Origin: Aestuariibaculum suncheonense
GTDB lineage: Bacteria; Bacteroidota; Bacteroidia; Flavobacteriales; Flavobacteriaceae
DNA length: 64,000 nucleotides
Direction: 5' to 3'
Assembly: GCF_014596935.1 (NCBI RefSeq)
Contig: NZ_JACVXC010000006.1
Location: 62,001 to 126,000 of the forward strand
Below are positions 1-8,952 of the stretch, one piece after another. The translations under genes were made by a program, and so were the position numbers. The notes below the pieces were generated by a model, which was given only the letters and a program-made list of their open reading frames with translations, was not told the origin of the DNA and searched no databases. The stretch's first letter is position 1. Every line of letters begins with the position of its first letter.

Positions 1-1193
1 TGATCTGTACAGCACTGGTTTTCTTCATGCACTTAGGATTTGCATGTTTAGAGATTGGTTTAACTAGACAAAAGAACACAATAAACATATTATTTAAAAA
101 TATATTCATTATCACTATCGGGTTATTGTTATACTGCTTGGTAGGATTTAATTTAATGTATCCCGGAGAATTTAACGGGATTATAGGCTTTGCTGGATTC
201 GGATTAGATTCGCCGTTAACTGCCGAAGGCGCTTTAGACTTAACCTATAATGAAGGGTATACTTACTGGACGGATTTCTTGTTTCAGGGGATGTTCGCAG
301 CAACGGCTGCAACTATAGTTTCTGGAGCTGTTGCCGAGCGTATTAAAATTGTACCATTCATGATCTTTACCTTAATATATGTAGGTCTGGTATATCCAAT
401 TGCAGGATCTTGGAAATGGGGTGGCGGATTTTTGCAAGAGATGGGATTCTATGATTTTGCGGGGTCTACATTAGTGCACTCTGTTGGTGGATGGGCTGCT
501 GTTGTAGCGGTTTGTTTATTAGGTCCTAGAATCGGGAAGTTTAAAGATGGTAAAGCTCAGGCAATTCCTGGCCATAGCATTCCATTAGCAACAGCGGGTG
601 TTTTAATTCTTTGGTTAGGTTGGTTCGGATTTAATGGTGGTTCAGTGCTTTCAGCAGATCCGGGATTAACATCTTTAGTATTGGTAACAACGTGTTTGGC
701 AGCTGCGGCTGGTGGTATTGCAGCAATGATTTTATCTACAGTAATGTATAAAAACATGGATTTAACGATGTTTTTAAACGGAATTTTAGGTGGCTTAGTG
801 GGGATTACAGCAGGAGCCGATGTGGTGTCTCCAACAAGTGCCATTATTATAGGTTTGGTTGCTGGTGTTTTAATTGTGCTGGCTGTTAGCTTTGTAGATA
901 ACAAATTAAAATTAGACGATCCTGTAGGGGCTATTGCTGTTCACCTGGTGTGCGGTATCTGGGGAACTTTAGCTGTTGGAATTTTTTCTACCAATCCAGA
1001 GCACAGTTTCTTAACACAATTAATCGGTGTCCTTTGTTATGCTGCGATTTGTGTGGTATCGTCTTTCGCGATAATCTATACACTTAAGAAAACAGTAGGT
1101 ATCAGAGTGTCAGAAAAAGAAGAAATAGAAGGTTTAGATGGTCATGAACATGGTATGGATGCGTATCCGGATTTCAGGTTAAATGACAACTAA
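1..1193 (+). CDS. amt: Ammonium transporter (Amt family), 5'-truncated by window edge
   Basis: Amt/MEP/Rh inner-membrane channel that takes up ammonium. The reading frame is already open at base 3 (ICTALVFFMHLGFACLEIGL), so the gene starts before the window and the Met at base 27 is internal. The two pore histidines of the family are visible in TLVHSVGGWAAV and AIAVHLVCGIWGT. About ten hydrophobic segments follow one another. The end, with GLDGHEHGMDAYPDF, is the conserved cytoplasmic tail that contacts GlnK-type PII proteins in this family. No PII gene lies in the window; it could sit upstream. A strong terminator follows the stop. Confidence 0.96.
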   Translation, partial: ICTALVFFMHLGFACLEIGLTRQKNTINILFKNIFIITIGLLLYCLVGFNLMYPGEFNGIIGFAGFGLDSPLTAEGALDLTYNEGYTYWTDFLFQGMFAATAATIVSGAVAERIKIVPFMIFTLIYVGLVYPIAGSWKWGGGFLQEMGFYDFAGSTLVHSVGGWAAVVAVCLLGPRIGKFKDGKAQAIPGHSIPLATAGVLILWLGWFGFNGGSVLSADPGLTSLVLVTTCLAAAAGGIAAMILSTVMYKNMDLTMFLNGILGGLVGITAGADVVSPTSAIIIGLVAGVLIVLAVSFVDNKLKLDDPVGAIAVHLVCGIWGTLAVGIFSTNPEHSFLTQLIGVLCYAAICVVSSFAIIYTLKKTVGIRVSEKEEIEGLDGHEHGMDAYPDFRLNDN

Positions 1194-1214
1194 TATATAG
1201 TTTTAGTTAGTGTT

Positions 1215-1254
1215 AAAAGGATAGTCTATCTTTATCGAGATAGACTATCCTTTT
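1215..1254 (+). terminator. Intrinsic terminator after amt
   Basis: Perfect 17-bp inverted repeat (AAAAGGATAGTCTATCT and its complement) around a 6-nt loop, ending in a T run, 22 bp after the amt stop. Confidence 0.9.
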
Positions 1255-1412
1255 TATGTTTGATATCTGATATATTGTCCGCCGGAATTTCGTTGTAAGT
1301 AAAGAAGAGCGTTATCTGGTATGCCTATAAGATTATTGCTACTCTCAAGCAAATTTAACCAAATAACTATATAATAATCAATCAAGCATAGGTGTGATGA
1401 ATATCAGGAAAT

Positions 1413-1442
1413 GAAAAAGCCTTCGTAATCGAAGGCTTTTTC
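1413..1442 (-). terminator. Intrinsic terminator after ppc
   Basis: 13-bp stem GAAAAAGCCTTCG / CGAAGGCTTTTTC with loop TAAT, 28 bp beyond the ppc stop on the minus strand. The A and T flanks make it usable in both directions. Confidence 0.85.
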
Positions 1443-1469
1443 TATTTAAAATAAATCGCTGATTTGCGG

Positions 1470-4085
1470 TTATGCCGAGTTTCTGCTGGCGTTAATGTTT
1501 CCGAATAGCGAACGTGTTACGATTTTCTCGAAAATTTTCTTTTCTTCATCATCAACAGGAACGCCTTGTCTTTCTAGCTCCTGAATTTTCTTAAGCGCAT
1601 ACTGTTGTATGGTTAATAATGGCAACACGATAGATTCTCTAACCTCAATAGAAGCTTTTCCTGAAGGTTCGTTTTCCATTAATTCAGTATAGCCTGTAAG
1701 CTTTAGAAGCAGTTCTTTGGTGGTTAAATACTCGGTGTAAATAATGTTCCAGAATGCCCCAAACTCTTCGTCTTTCGACATGTATTTGGTTAAATCGAAG
1801 AACGATTTAGTTAACGACATCATGCTGTTTTCTAGCAGTGTTTTGAAGAACTTCGAGTTGTGGTAAAGTTGCTCTACTTTATGAAATTCGCCGCGCTCTT
1901 CATATTTCTTTAAAGCCGTACCTACGCCAAAGAATCCAGGTACGTTTTGTTTTAACTGACTCCAGGACCCCACGAACGGAATCGCTCTTAAGTCAGAGAA
2001 AATTAGTTTATCAGATTTTGAACGTTTCGATGGTCGACTACCAATATTTGTTTTTGCATAGTACTTTAATGTACTCATGCGCTCTAAATAAGGAATGAAC
2101 ATCGGGTGGCTCTTGAAATCTTTATAAACCTGGTAGCTGGTTTCGGCTAAGTCGTTCATAACAATACGGTCGTCATCCGAAAGCTTATTCTTGTCGGTTA
2201 GCCTGTTTTTAATACCAGAACTAATTAACTGCTCTAAGTTGTATTGCGAAGAATCTAAAGTTCCGAAATTAGAACTAATCGTTTGACCTTGAATGGTTAA
2301 CTGCACTTCCTTGTCTTCAATAGTTGGTCCTAATGAAGAGTAGAATTGATGCGTTTTACCTCCACCTCTTGCAGGTGGTCCGCCACGTCCGTCGAAGAAT
2401 ATGGCTGTGATATCGTATTTTCTGGACATTTCGGTTAACAGCTCCTTGGCTTTGTAAATACCCCAGTTGGCCATTAAATATCCACCATCTTTAGTGCCGT
2501 CGGAGAACCCAAGCATAATGGTTTGTTTCATGCCTCTTTCTTTTAAGTGCGCCATGTATTGTGGATTGCTGTAAAGCTGTTCCATAACGGCAGGAGCATT
2601 TTCTAAATCGGTAATGGTTTCAAATAAAGGAACTACGTCTACAGTTAGATTATCGCTAAAAGCTACCATTTTAAGCATCGCGAATAACTGCATCACGTTT
2701 AATGCGGTTTGATTGTTACTAATGATGTAACGGTTAGCACCCTTTTCTCCGTTAGTTGCCTGAATTTCTTTTATAGCTTCAATGGTTTTCAAGGTGTTGT
2801 AAACCATCTCATCTTCAAAAGCATTGAAGTCGATGTCCTCATTGGAAACTTTCGACAAAATATCAATTTGTTCGGCTTCCGATAAATCGTGGTAATTGGC
2901 AGGAATCGATTTGCTTCCTTTAGCAATTAAATGATCGACCACACTGGTAAATACCGAGTGGTGAATTCTACTGTCCTGTCTGATATCTAATGTAGCGAAG
3001 TGATATCTGAACATGTGAATTCTATTGATAAGTTGGTTGATTTCGTTTTCGTATAACGACTGGTGCTGTTCTACAACTACTTTTCTAATACTTAATAATT
3101 CGGTAAGTAATTCCTTAGCCGAAATTTTATCTGGTGTATCTAAATTGATACTGTAATTGTAGATGATGGTTTCCAGTCGAATAATACGGTCTTCAACCCC
3201 TCTAAAGGTTAATTTCCTTCTTAAATTCTTTAGATCGGCGTAGTATTTCTTTAAAATAGATTGTTTTAACCTGCGAGCTACTTTAAGGGTTGTGTCTGGT
3301 TTTACAAACGGGTTTCCATCGCGGTCACCACCTGGCCAGAATCCGATGTTAATAATCTCGTTGTGTTTTTTGCTATCGTCGTAAATGTTGGTTTGAATGT
3401 AGTTGTAAATCTGTCCGAATGAATGGTAGAATACATTCTCTAAATACCATATTAAGCTAATAGCTTCGTCGTATGGTGTAGGTTTGGTGTGCTTAAAGAA
3501 AGGAGTTTTACCTAACTGCCCGAATAAGTTATTAATTTGAGACAGGTCGTTGCTTTTAATCGCCTCGGTTAAATCGGTAATAATTCCTAAAACAGAACCC
3601 GGATAGAATTGTGTTGGGTGTGCGGTTAATACAATACGCACTTTAAATTCTTCTAAATAGGCACGTAATTCTTCCAGTTTGTTTTCAGAATTCGATGTTT
3701 CCTTCAGGTTTCTTAAAGTACCAATGCCTTCCATGTTATTTACAATCGGGAAGGCGGCATCTTCAATAGCATCAAATAATACAACCTGACGCTCTATGTA
3801 TTGTATAAATCTGAATAACAGATTAATTTGACTTTCTTTATTACGCCTTGCCTGATATTTTTTGAAGAAGGTGTCTACAATGGTCGTTGGATCATCACCA
3901 TTAGCAAATCCTTTTCTACAAGTTTCATGAAATAATGGGAGTAAGACTCCTGTTTTTGTGATTGAATCAAAAGGCAAAGTCATAAATATACTGTTGTATA
4001 TTTGATATTTTGACAATACGTTTTGCTTGAATCGTGTTAATTTTGGTTCTACAGACATATATCGTTCTAATTGAAAATTAAGCAT
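1470..4085 (-). CDS. ppc: Phosphoenolpyruvate carboxylase
   Basis: Carboxylates PEP to oxaloacetate, replenishing the TCA cycle. 871 aa, normal length for the family. The catalytic His is in LTAHPTQFYPG (about residue 156). Other family blocks are visible: GGDRDGNPFV, GFSDGTKDGGYLMANWG (second catalytic region), the mobile-loop motif FFDGRGGPPARGGG and QGQTISSNFG. It ends in GNINASRNSA rather than the enterobacterial NTG. The start is uncertain: an ATG at 4058 (MSVEPKLTRF) would remove nine residues. It is monocistronic, divergent from the 603-aa gene at 4328, and ends in a terminator. Confidence 0.96.
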   Translation of the reverse strand: MLNFQLERYMSVEPKLTRFKQNVLSKYQIYNSIFMTLPFDSITKTGVLLPLFHETCRKGFANGDDPTTIVDTFFKKYQARRNKESQINLLFRFIQYIERQVVLFDAIEDAAFPIVNNMEGIGTLRNLKETSNSENKLEELRAYLEEFKVRIVLTAHPTQFYPGSVLGIITDLTEAIKSNDLSQINNLFGQLGKTPFFKHTKPTPYDEAISLIWYLENVFYHSFGQIYNYIQTNIYDDSKKHNEIINIGFWPGGDRDGNPFVKPDTTLKVARRLKQSILKKYYADLKNLRRKLTFRGVEDRIIRLETIIYNYSINLDTPDKISAKELLTELLSIRKVVVEQHQSLYENEINQLINRIHMFRYHFATLDIRQDSRIHHSVFTSVVDHLIAKGSKSIPANYHDLSEAEQIDILSKVSNEDIDFNAFEDEMVYNTLKTIEAIKEIQATNGEKGANRYIISNNQTALNVMQLFAMLKMVAFSDNLTVDVVPLFETITDLENAPAVMEQLYSNPQYMAHLKERGMKQTIMLGFSDGTKDGGYLMANWGIYKAKELLTEMSRKYDITAIFFDGRGGPPARGGGKTHQFYSSLGPTIEDKEVQLTIQGQTISSNFGTLDSSQYNLEQLISSGIKNRLTDKNKLSDDDRIVMNDLAETSYQVYKDFKSHPMFIPYLERMSTLKYYAKTNIGSRPSKRSKSDKLIFSDLRAIPFVGSWSQLKQNVPGFFGVGTALKKYEERGEFHKVEQLYHNSKFFKTLLENSMMSLTKSFFDLTKYMSKDEEFGAFWNIIYTEYLTTKELLLKLTGYTELMENEPSGKASIEVRESIVLPLLTIQQYALKKIQELERQGVPVDDEEKKIFEKIVTRSLFGNINASRNSA

Positions 4086-4250
4086 AAAAATAATGAAGCT
4101 CTAAGAAACAAGCGCAATCGTCTTAAAGTTTTATTAAAATTTGCTAATTATCGATTTCTTGTTGTGAATAATTAAATAAAAGAAGTCTTTCTTCCAAATC
4201 TTTATAATTGCTAATCTCCCGGTGTTACAAAGCATGCTTAATTATCTGTT

Positions 4251-4296
4251 TTATGATAAATGTCATAATTCATGACAGATGAACCTTTTACTTTTG
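4251..4296 (+). promoter_or_regulatory. FNR/CRP-like palindrome plus -7 element for the 603-aa gene
   Basis: TTATGA-TAAATG-TCATAA (4251-4268) is a perfect 18-bp interrupted palindrome. It overlaps a second one, TGTCAT-N5-ATGACA (4261-4277). A TACTTTTG element (TAnnTTTG, 4289-4296) follows. If transcription starts 5 nt after that G, the first palindrome is centred at -41.5, the class II activator position for CRP/FNR-family proteins. The binding protein is inferred, not seen. Confidence 0.55.
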
Positions 4297-4327
4297 ACCT
4301 TTTAAGAAAGTAACCAAAATTTCAACT

Positions 4328-6139
4328 ATGAATACTAAAGCACATTCGTTTCATATTCCGGTCATGGGAATAGGTTTTACCATAGATTCCCCTTTAAAAG
4401 TGGCGCAATATGGAATCGATTCTGTGATTTCTCTGGTAGACGATATACTTATAGAGAAATTACGAAAAATGTACAGCGAGAAGTTTGAAATACCTTATCA
4501 GGAAATTACCAATAAAGTTGACGATTTTAGAGCAAAGCGCATTACTTCGTATTTAAATTTAATAAGTGATGTTGTTGACAGAAAATTTGAAGCCATCAAA
4601 AAATCGGCTTTGGAAATGGGAGATGATTTTAAAACCTATTTAGAGTTGTTACCAACGCATAATCCACTAAAAAAAGAATTTAATCTGTTAACCGAAAACG
4701 GCGCAGCACTATCAGACATAAAATCATGGCTAGATCAGCGTTTGGTTAAAGGTAGCATTGATGTGAACATCATGACCAAGGTTGATAAGGATAATTTTAA
4801 CCAAGAGCAGCAATTGCCTGTTGAGTATAACGATGCACATGCGGCATTCAGAGGCTTTGCAAACAGTAAACTGGAATCTTCAGTCGTTTTATCAGCAGGA
4901 ATGAATCCGAGACTATATGCTTATATGAGTTCGTTTGAAGATTTTTTTCCAAATGAAAAAGGCAAGTTCAAAAAGAAAATTATACTAAAAGTAAGCGATT
5001 ATCGTTCCGCGTTAATTCAAGGCAAATTTTTAGCGAAAAAGGGACTTTGGGTGTCTGAGTACCGAATAGAATCTGGATTAAACTGCGGCGGACATGCCTT
5101 TGCAACCGATGGGTATTTGTTAGGACCGGTATTGGCAGAATTCAAAGACAATCGGGAAAACTTAAGGCATTCCATAGAGGCTATCTTAAAACAAGAACTC
5201 GAAAACCAAAATAGAGTCCTTCCAGAGTTGCCCTTAGAGATGAAAATTTCAGCACAAGGCGGTGTTGGAACTCATGAAGAACACGAGTTTTTAATAGAAG
5301 AATATGACTTAGATGCTATTGGCTGGGGAACTCCTTTCCTGTTGGTTCCCGAGGCAACAACGGTAGATGAAAAAACAATGGATAAATTGTTGCTTGCTAA
5401 GGAAGAAGATTTGTATTTAAGCGATATTTCGCCGTTGGGGATTCCGTTTAATAATTTAAGGAACAACACTAAAGATTTAGAAAAGGAAAACTTAATTAAT
5501 AAAGGCAGGCCGGGTAGTGCGTGCCCTAAAAAGTTTGTAGCTCTAAATAAAGAGTTTAAAGAAACCGGCATTTGTACAGCATCCCGAGAATACCAGCATT
5601 TAAAAATTAAAGCCTTAGATGAATTGAATTTGTCTGATAAGGCGTATAACGATCAGTATAATAAAATTATTGAAAAGTCGTGTACCTGTGTTGGGTTAGG
5701 GACTTCAGCGTTGCTAAAATACAATTTAGATACCAAGACTGAAGGTAAAGGGGTTTCCATTTGCCCGGGACCAAACATGGCGTATTACTCCCGAATTATG
5801 AGTCTGAAAAATATAACTGATCATATTTACGGGCGCGATAACATGATTTCAAGAACCGACAGACCTCATATGTTTGTAAAAGAGCTTTTCATTTATATGG
5901 ACTATTTAAAACAAAAAATGGAGGCCGCTATGGTGGATATGACGAAAAAAGAGGAGAAGTACCTGTCGACGTTTATTTCGAATATGAACAAGGGGATAGC
6001 ATATTATAAATTGTTGTTTTTACAGCTTCAAAATAACTTTCAGGAATTAAAAACTGATATTTTATATCAGTTAGAGCAAGGGGAGCAGGCTTTAAAAATC
6101 ATGGAAGTTCAGCTTCAAAAAGAAGAGTTAGTCATTTAA
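4328..6139 (+). CDS. Uncharacterised 603-aa Cys-rich protein, possible FMN-barrel-like enzyme
   Basis: I recognise this as a Bacteroidota protein of unknown function. The N-terminus (MGIGFTIDSPLKVAQYGIDS) and the segment ISAQGGVGTHEEHEF...DAIGWGTPFLLVPEA read like the phosphate-binding part of an FMN TIM barrel (nitronate monooxygenase or glutamate-synthase type); this is inference. The C-terminal third has a group of cysteines (GSACPKK, GICTAS, KSCTCVG, SICPGPN, about residues 399-478) that could hold an iron-sulfur cluster. The last 90 residues look helical, with coiled-coil character. There is no signal peptide or membrane segment. It is a single gene with its own promoter and terminator. 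The FNR/CRP-like site suggests redox or oxygen control. Confidence 0.8.
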   Translation: MNTKAHSFHIPVMGIGFTIDSPLKVAQYGIDSVISLVDDILIEKLRKMYSEKFEIPYQEITNKVDDFRAKRITSYLNLISDVVDRKFEAIKKSALEMGDDFKTYLELLPTHNPLKKEFNLLTENGAALSDIKSWLDQRLVKGSIDVNIMTKVDKDNFNQEQQLPVEYNDAHAAFRGFANSKLESSVVLSAGMNPRLYAYMSSFEDFFPNEKGKFKKKIILKVSDYRSALIQGKFLAKKGLWVSEYRIESGLNCGGHAFATDGYLLGPVLAEFKDNRENLRHSIEAILKQELENQNRVLPELPLEMKISAQGGVGTHEEHEFLIEEYDLDAIGWGTPFLLVPEATTVDEKTMDKLLLAKEEDLYLSDISPLGIPFNNLRNNTKDLEKENLINKGRPGSACPKKFVALNKEFKETGICTASREYQHLKIKALDELNLSDKAYNDQYNKIIEKSCTCVGLGTSALLKYNLDTKTEGKGVSICPGPNMAYYSRIMSLKNITDHIYGRDNMISRTDRPHMFVKELFIYMDYLKQKMEAAMVDMTKKEEKYLSTFISNMNKGIAYYKLLFLQLQNNFQELKTDILYQLEQGEQALKIMEVQLQKEELVI

Positions 6140-6169
6140 ATTCAAGCTATTAATGGTTAATCGTAGCTT

Positions 6170-6206
6170 AAAAGGCGTTTCTGTTTTAACAATGAAACGC
6201 CTTTTT
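6170..6206 (+). terminator. Intrinsic terminator after the 603-aa gene
   Basis: 12-bp stem AAAAGGCGTTTC / GAAACGCCTTTT with a 12-nt loop and a T tail, 30 bp after the stop. Confidence 0.85.
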
Positions 6207-6363
6207 CTTTAATGAGAATTAAAAGATTTAGAGGATATATAATTTGTATTCAATTTCGTTTTATTTTTTAAGGCAAACACAATACATTATAATTTTAATT
6301 ATGATATTTGCAAAAAAATAAGCGTTTACAGGGTGTTCGATTGTAGATGAAATTGAGAAGATT

Positions 6364-7302
6364 ATGAGTGAAACAATAGATTTAGTAAAAGAAATAAATC
6401 GTCTTAAAAAGGAAAAGAATGCTGTAATTCTGGCGCACTATTATCAAGTGCCGGAAATTCAGGATATTGCAGATTATGTAGGAGATAGTTTGGGCTTGTC
6501 TCAAAAGGCAGCCGAAACCGATGCTGATATGATTGTATTTGCCGGTGTACATTTTATGGCAGAAACAGCTAAAATATTGAATCCGAGTAAAACCGTTGTT
6601 TTGCCAGACTTAAAAGCGGGTTGTTCGTTAGCCGATTCTTGTCCGCCAGACAGTTTCGAGGCGTTTACTAAAGCGCATCCAGATCATGTGGTGATTACAT
6701 ATGTAAACTGTTCTGCCGAAATTAAGGCCTTAAGTGATATTGTTTGTACCTCTTCAAACGCCTTAAAAATTGTTCAGTCTATTCCGGAAGAGACACCTAT
6801 CATTTTTGCGCCGGATAAAAATCTTGGGCGTTACATTATGAGGGAAACGGGAAGAGATATGTTATTGTGGGATGGTAGTTGTGTGGTTCATGAGGCTTTC
6901 TCTATCGATAAGTTAATAGAACTTCATAAAAAACACCCCGATTATAAAATTATAGCACATCCGGAATCGGAAACACATATTTTAGATACGGCAGCCTATA
7001 TTGGTTCGACTTCAGGGATGATTAATTTCGTGAAGCAACATCCAAATGAGAAGTTTATTGTAGCTACCGAAGCCGGTATTTTACATAAAATGCAGGAAGA
7101 AATTCCGACGGCCGATTTAATTCCGGCACCTGCTGTTGAAGATAATACCTGTGCGTGTAGCGAATGCCATTTCATGAAAATGAATACCATGCAAAAATTA
7201 TACGATTGTTTGCTTAACGAATCGCCGCAAATTCACGTGCCGGAAAACATTATAGAACGTGCCTTGTTACCTATTGAGCGCATGTTAGAATTGTCTAAAT
7301 AA
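6364..7302 (+). CDS. nadA: Quinolinate synthase A
   Basis: Condenses iminoaspartate with dihydroxyacetone phosphate to quinolinate, in de novo NAD synthesis. 312 aa, the usual length. Seen: [20 protein letters not shown], the [12 protein letters not shown] block, and the cysteines of the oxygen-sensitive [4Fe-4S] cluster in [22 protein letters not shown] and [12 protein letters not shown]. It lies 70 bp upstream of nadB on the same strand, so the two steps converting aspartate to quinolinate are probably co-transcribed. Confidence 0.97.
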   Translation: MSETIDLVKEINRLKKEKNAVILAHYYQVPEIQDIADYVGDSLGLSQKAAETDADMIVFAGVHFMAETAKILNPSKTVVLPDLKAGCSLADSCPPDSFEAFTKAHPDHVVITYVNCSAEIKALSDIVCTSSNALKIVQSIPEETPIIFAPDKNLGRYIMRETGRDMLLWDGSCVVHEAFSIDKLIELHKKHPDYKIIAHPESETHILDTAAYIGSTSGMINFVKQHPNEKFIVATEAGILHKMQEEIPTADLIPAPAVEDNTCACSECHFMKMNTMQKLYDCLLNESPQIHVPENIIERALLPIERMLELSK

Positions 7303-7372
7303 TAAGACGTTAAAATTAGATTGATTTCGGGGCAATCCCGACGTATTTAAATCTCGATGATTGAGTAAAACC

Positions 7373-8944
7373 ATGGTTACTACAAATTATTTAGTTATTG
7401 GTTCGGGAATTGCCGGATTAACCTTTTCGGTTAAGATTGCAGAAAAATTTCCTGACAGAAAAGTAATGATCGTCACCAAAGCAAACGAGGACGAGTCCAA
7501 TACTAAATATGCTCAGGGCGGGGTGGCCATTGTTCTGGATAAGGAAAACGATTCGTTTAAAAAGCACATAAAAGACACGTTAATCGCCGGCGACGGACTT
7601 TGTAAGGAAGATGTCGTGAAAATGGTGATTAAAGAAGGACCTCAGCGTCTGGAAGAACTGTTGCTTTGGGGCGCTAATTTTGATTTGGATGCCGAAGGAG
7701 AATTCGATTTAGGTAAGGAAGGCGGGCATTCTGAATACCGTGTGGTGCATCATAAAGACATTACCGGTTATGAAATTGAACGTGCGTTATTAAAGCGTGC
7801 GCATCAACTGACTAATATTTCTATTCTACCACATCATTTTGCCTTAGATTTAATTACAAATCATCATATCGAAGGTGCTAATCCTGATGAGCTGACCTGT
7901 TATGGGGCCTATGTATTCAATCAGAAAACGGGAGAGATTTCGACGATAAAAGCCAATAGTACGCTGTTAGCTTCTGGAGGTATTGGTTGTGTTTACGGTC
8001 ATACTACAAACCCCATTATCGCTACAGGTGACGGTATTGCCATGGCGTATCGTGCTAAGGCCAGAATTAAGGACATGGAATTTGTGCAATTTCATCCAAC
8101 GGCTTTATATGACGCCAAAGGAGAGTCTTCGTTTTTAATTTCGGAAGCTGTTCGCGGATTTGGCGCCTATTTAAGAAATGCAGCAGGTGAACGTTTCATG
8201 CTGAATTACGATGAACGTGCCGAATTGGCATCCAGAGATATTGTATCGCAAAGTATCGATAGTGAATTGAAAAAGTCCGGTGCATCTCATGTGTTTCTGG
8301 ATTGTACGCATTTAGATGTGGAAGCTTTTACCAAACATTTTCCTAATATTTATAAGAAGTGTTTAGATAACCATATCGATATTAAAACCGACTGGATTCC
8401 TGTGGTTCCGGCATCGCACTATTTATGTGGAGGGATTAAGGTGTCTAAAAAAGGAAAAACAACCATTGAAAATTTATTTGCCTGTGGAGAGTGTTCCAGA
8501 ACCGGGTTGCATGGGGCTAACCGTTTAGCATCTAACTCATTGTTGGAAGCCTTAGTTTATGCGCATAACATTTTCAAATATCATACAAAACATGAATATA
8601 AAGAATCTGACGTCATTATTCCGGACTGGAATGATGAAGGAACGACTATTACTAAAGAGCATGTGCTAATTCAGCATAACCTTAAAGAGCTTCAGGCCTT
8701 GATGCGTGATTATGTTGGGATTGTAAGAAGCAATGAGCGGTTACATCGTGCTAAAAGACGTCTGGAGTTGATTCACGATGAAGTAGAGGCCTTTTATAAA
8801 GAATCGAAAATTACCACCTCACTTTGCGAATTAAGAAATATGATTAATGTGGCTCACCTTATCGTGAGTCAGTCTTTAGAACGAAAGGAAAATAAAGGGG
8901 GGTATTTTAATATTGATAATGAAAACACCTCAAAGGCAAATTAA
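7373..8944 (+). CDS. nadB: L-aspartate oxidase
   Basis: FAD enzyme that oxidises L-aspartate to iminoaspartate, the substrate of the NadA encoded just upstream. Dinucleotide-binding motif GSGIAGL at the N-terminus. Succinate dehydrogenase/fumarate reductase-family blocks NTKYAQGGVAIV, EGGHSEYRVVHHKDITGYE, QFHPTAL, SEAVRGFGAYL and GLHGANRLASNSLLEA. I chose the ATG at 7373 (MVTTNYLVIGSGIAGL), which puts the FAD fold at the usual distance from the end. An in-frame TTG at 7361 would add four residues. It is convergent with the hybrid kinase, 8 bp from its stop, with no hairpin between. Confidence 0.96.
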   Translation: MVTTNYLVIGSGIAGLTFSVKIAEKFPDRKVMIVTKANEDESNTKYAQGGVAIVLDKENDSFKKHIKDTLIAGDGLCKEDVVKMVIKEGPQRLEELLLWGANFDLDAEGEFDLGKEGGHSEYRVVHHKDITGYEIERALLKRAHQLTNISILPHHFALDLITNHHIEGANPDELTCYGAYVFNQKTGEISTIKANSTLLASGGIGCVYGHTTNPIIATGDGIAMAYRAKARIKDMEFVQFHPTALYDAKGESSFLISEAVRGFGAYLRNAAGERFMLNYDERAELASRDIVSQSIDSELKKSGASHVFLDCTHLDVEAFTKHFPNIYKKCLDNHIDIKTDWIPVVPASHYLCGGIKVSKKGKTTIENLFACGECSRTGLHGANRLASNSLLEALVYAHNIFKYHTKHEYKESDVIIPDWNDEGTTITKEHVLIQHNLKELQALMRDYVGIVRSNERLHRAKRRLELIHDEVEAFYKESKITTSLCELRNMINVAHLIVSQSLERKENKGGYFNIDNENTSKAN

Positions 8945-8952
8945 ATATTGAC

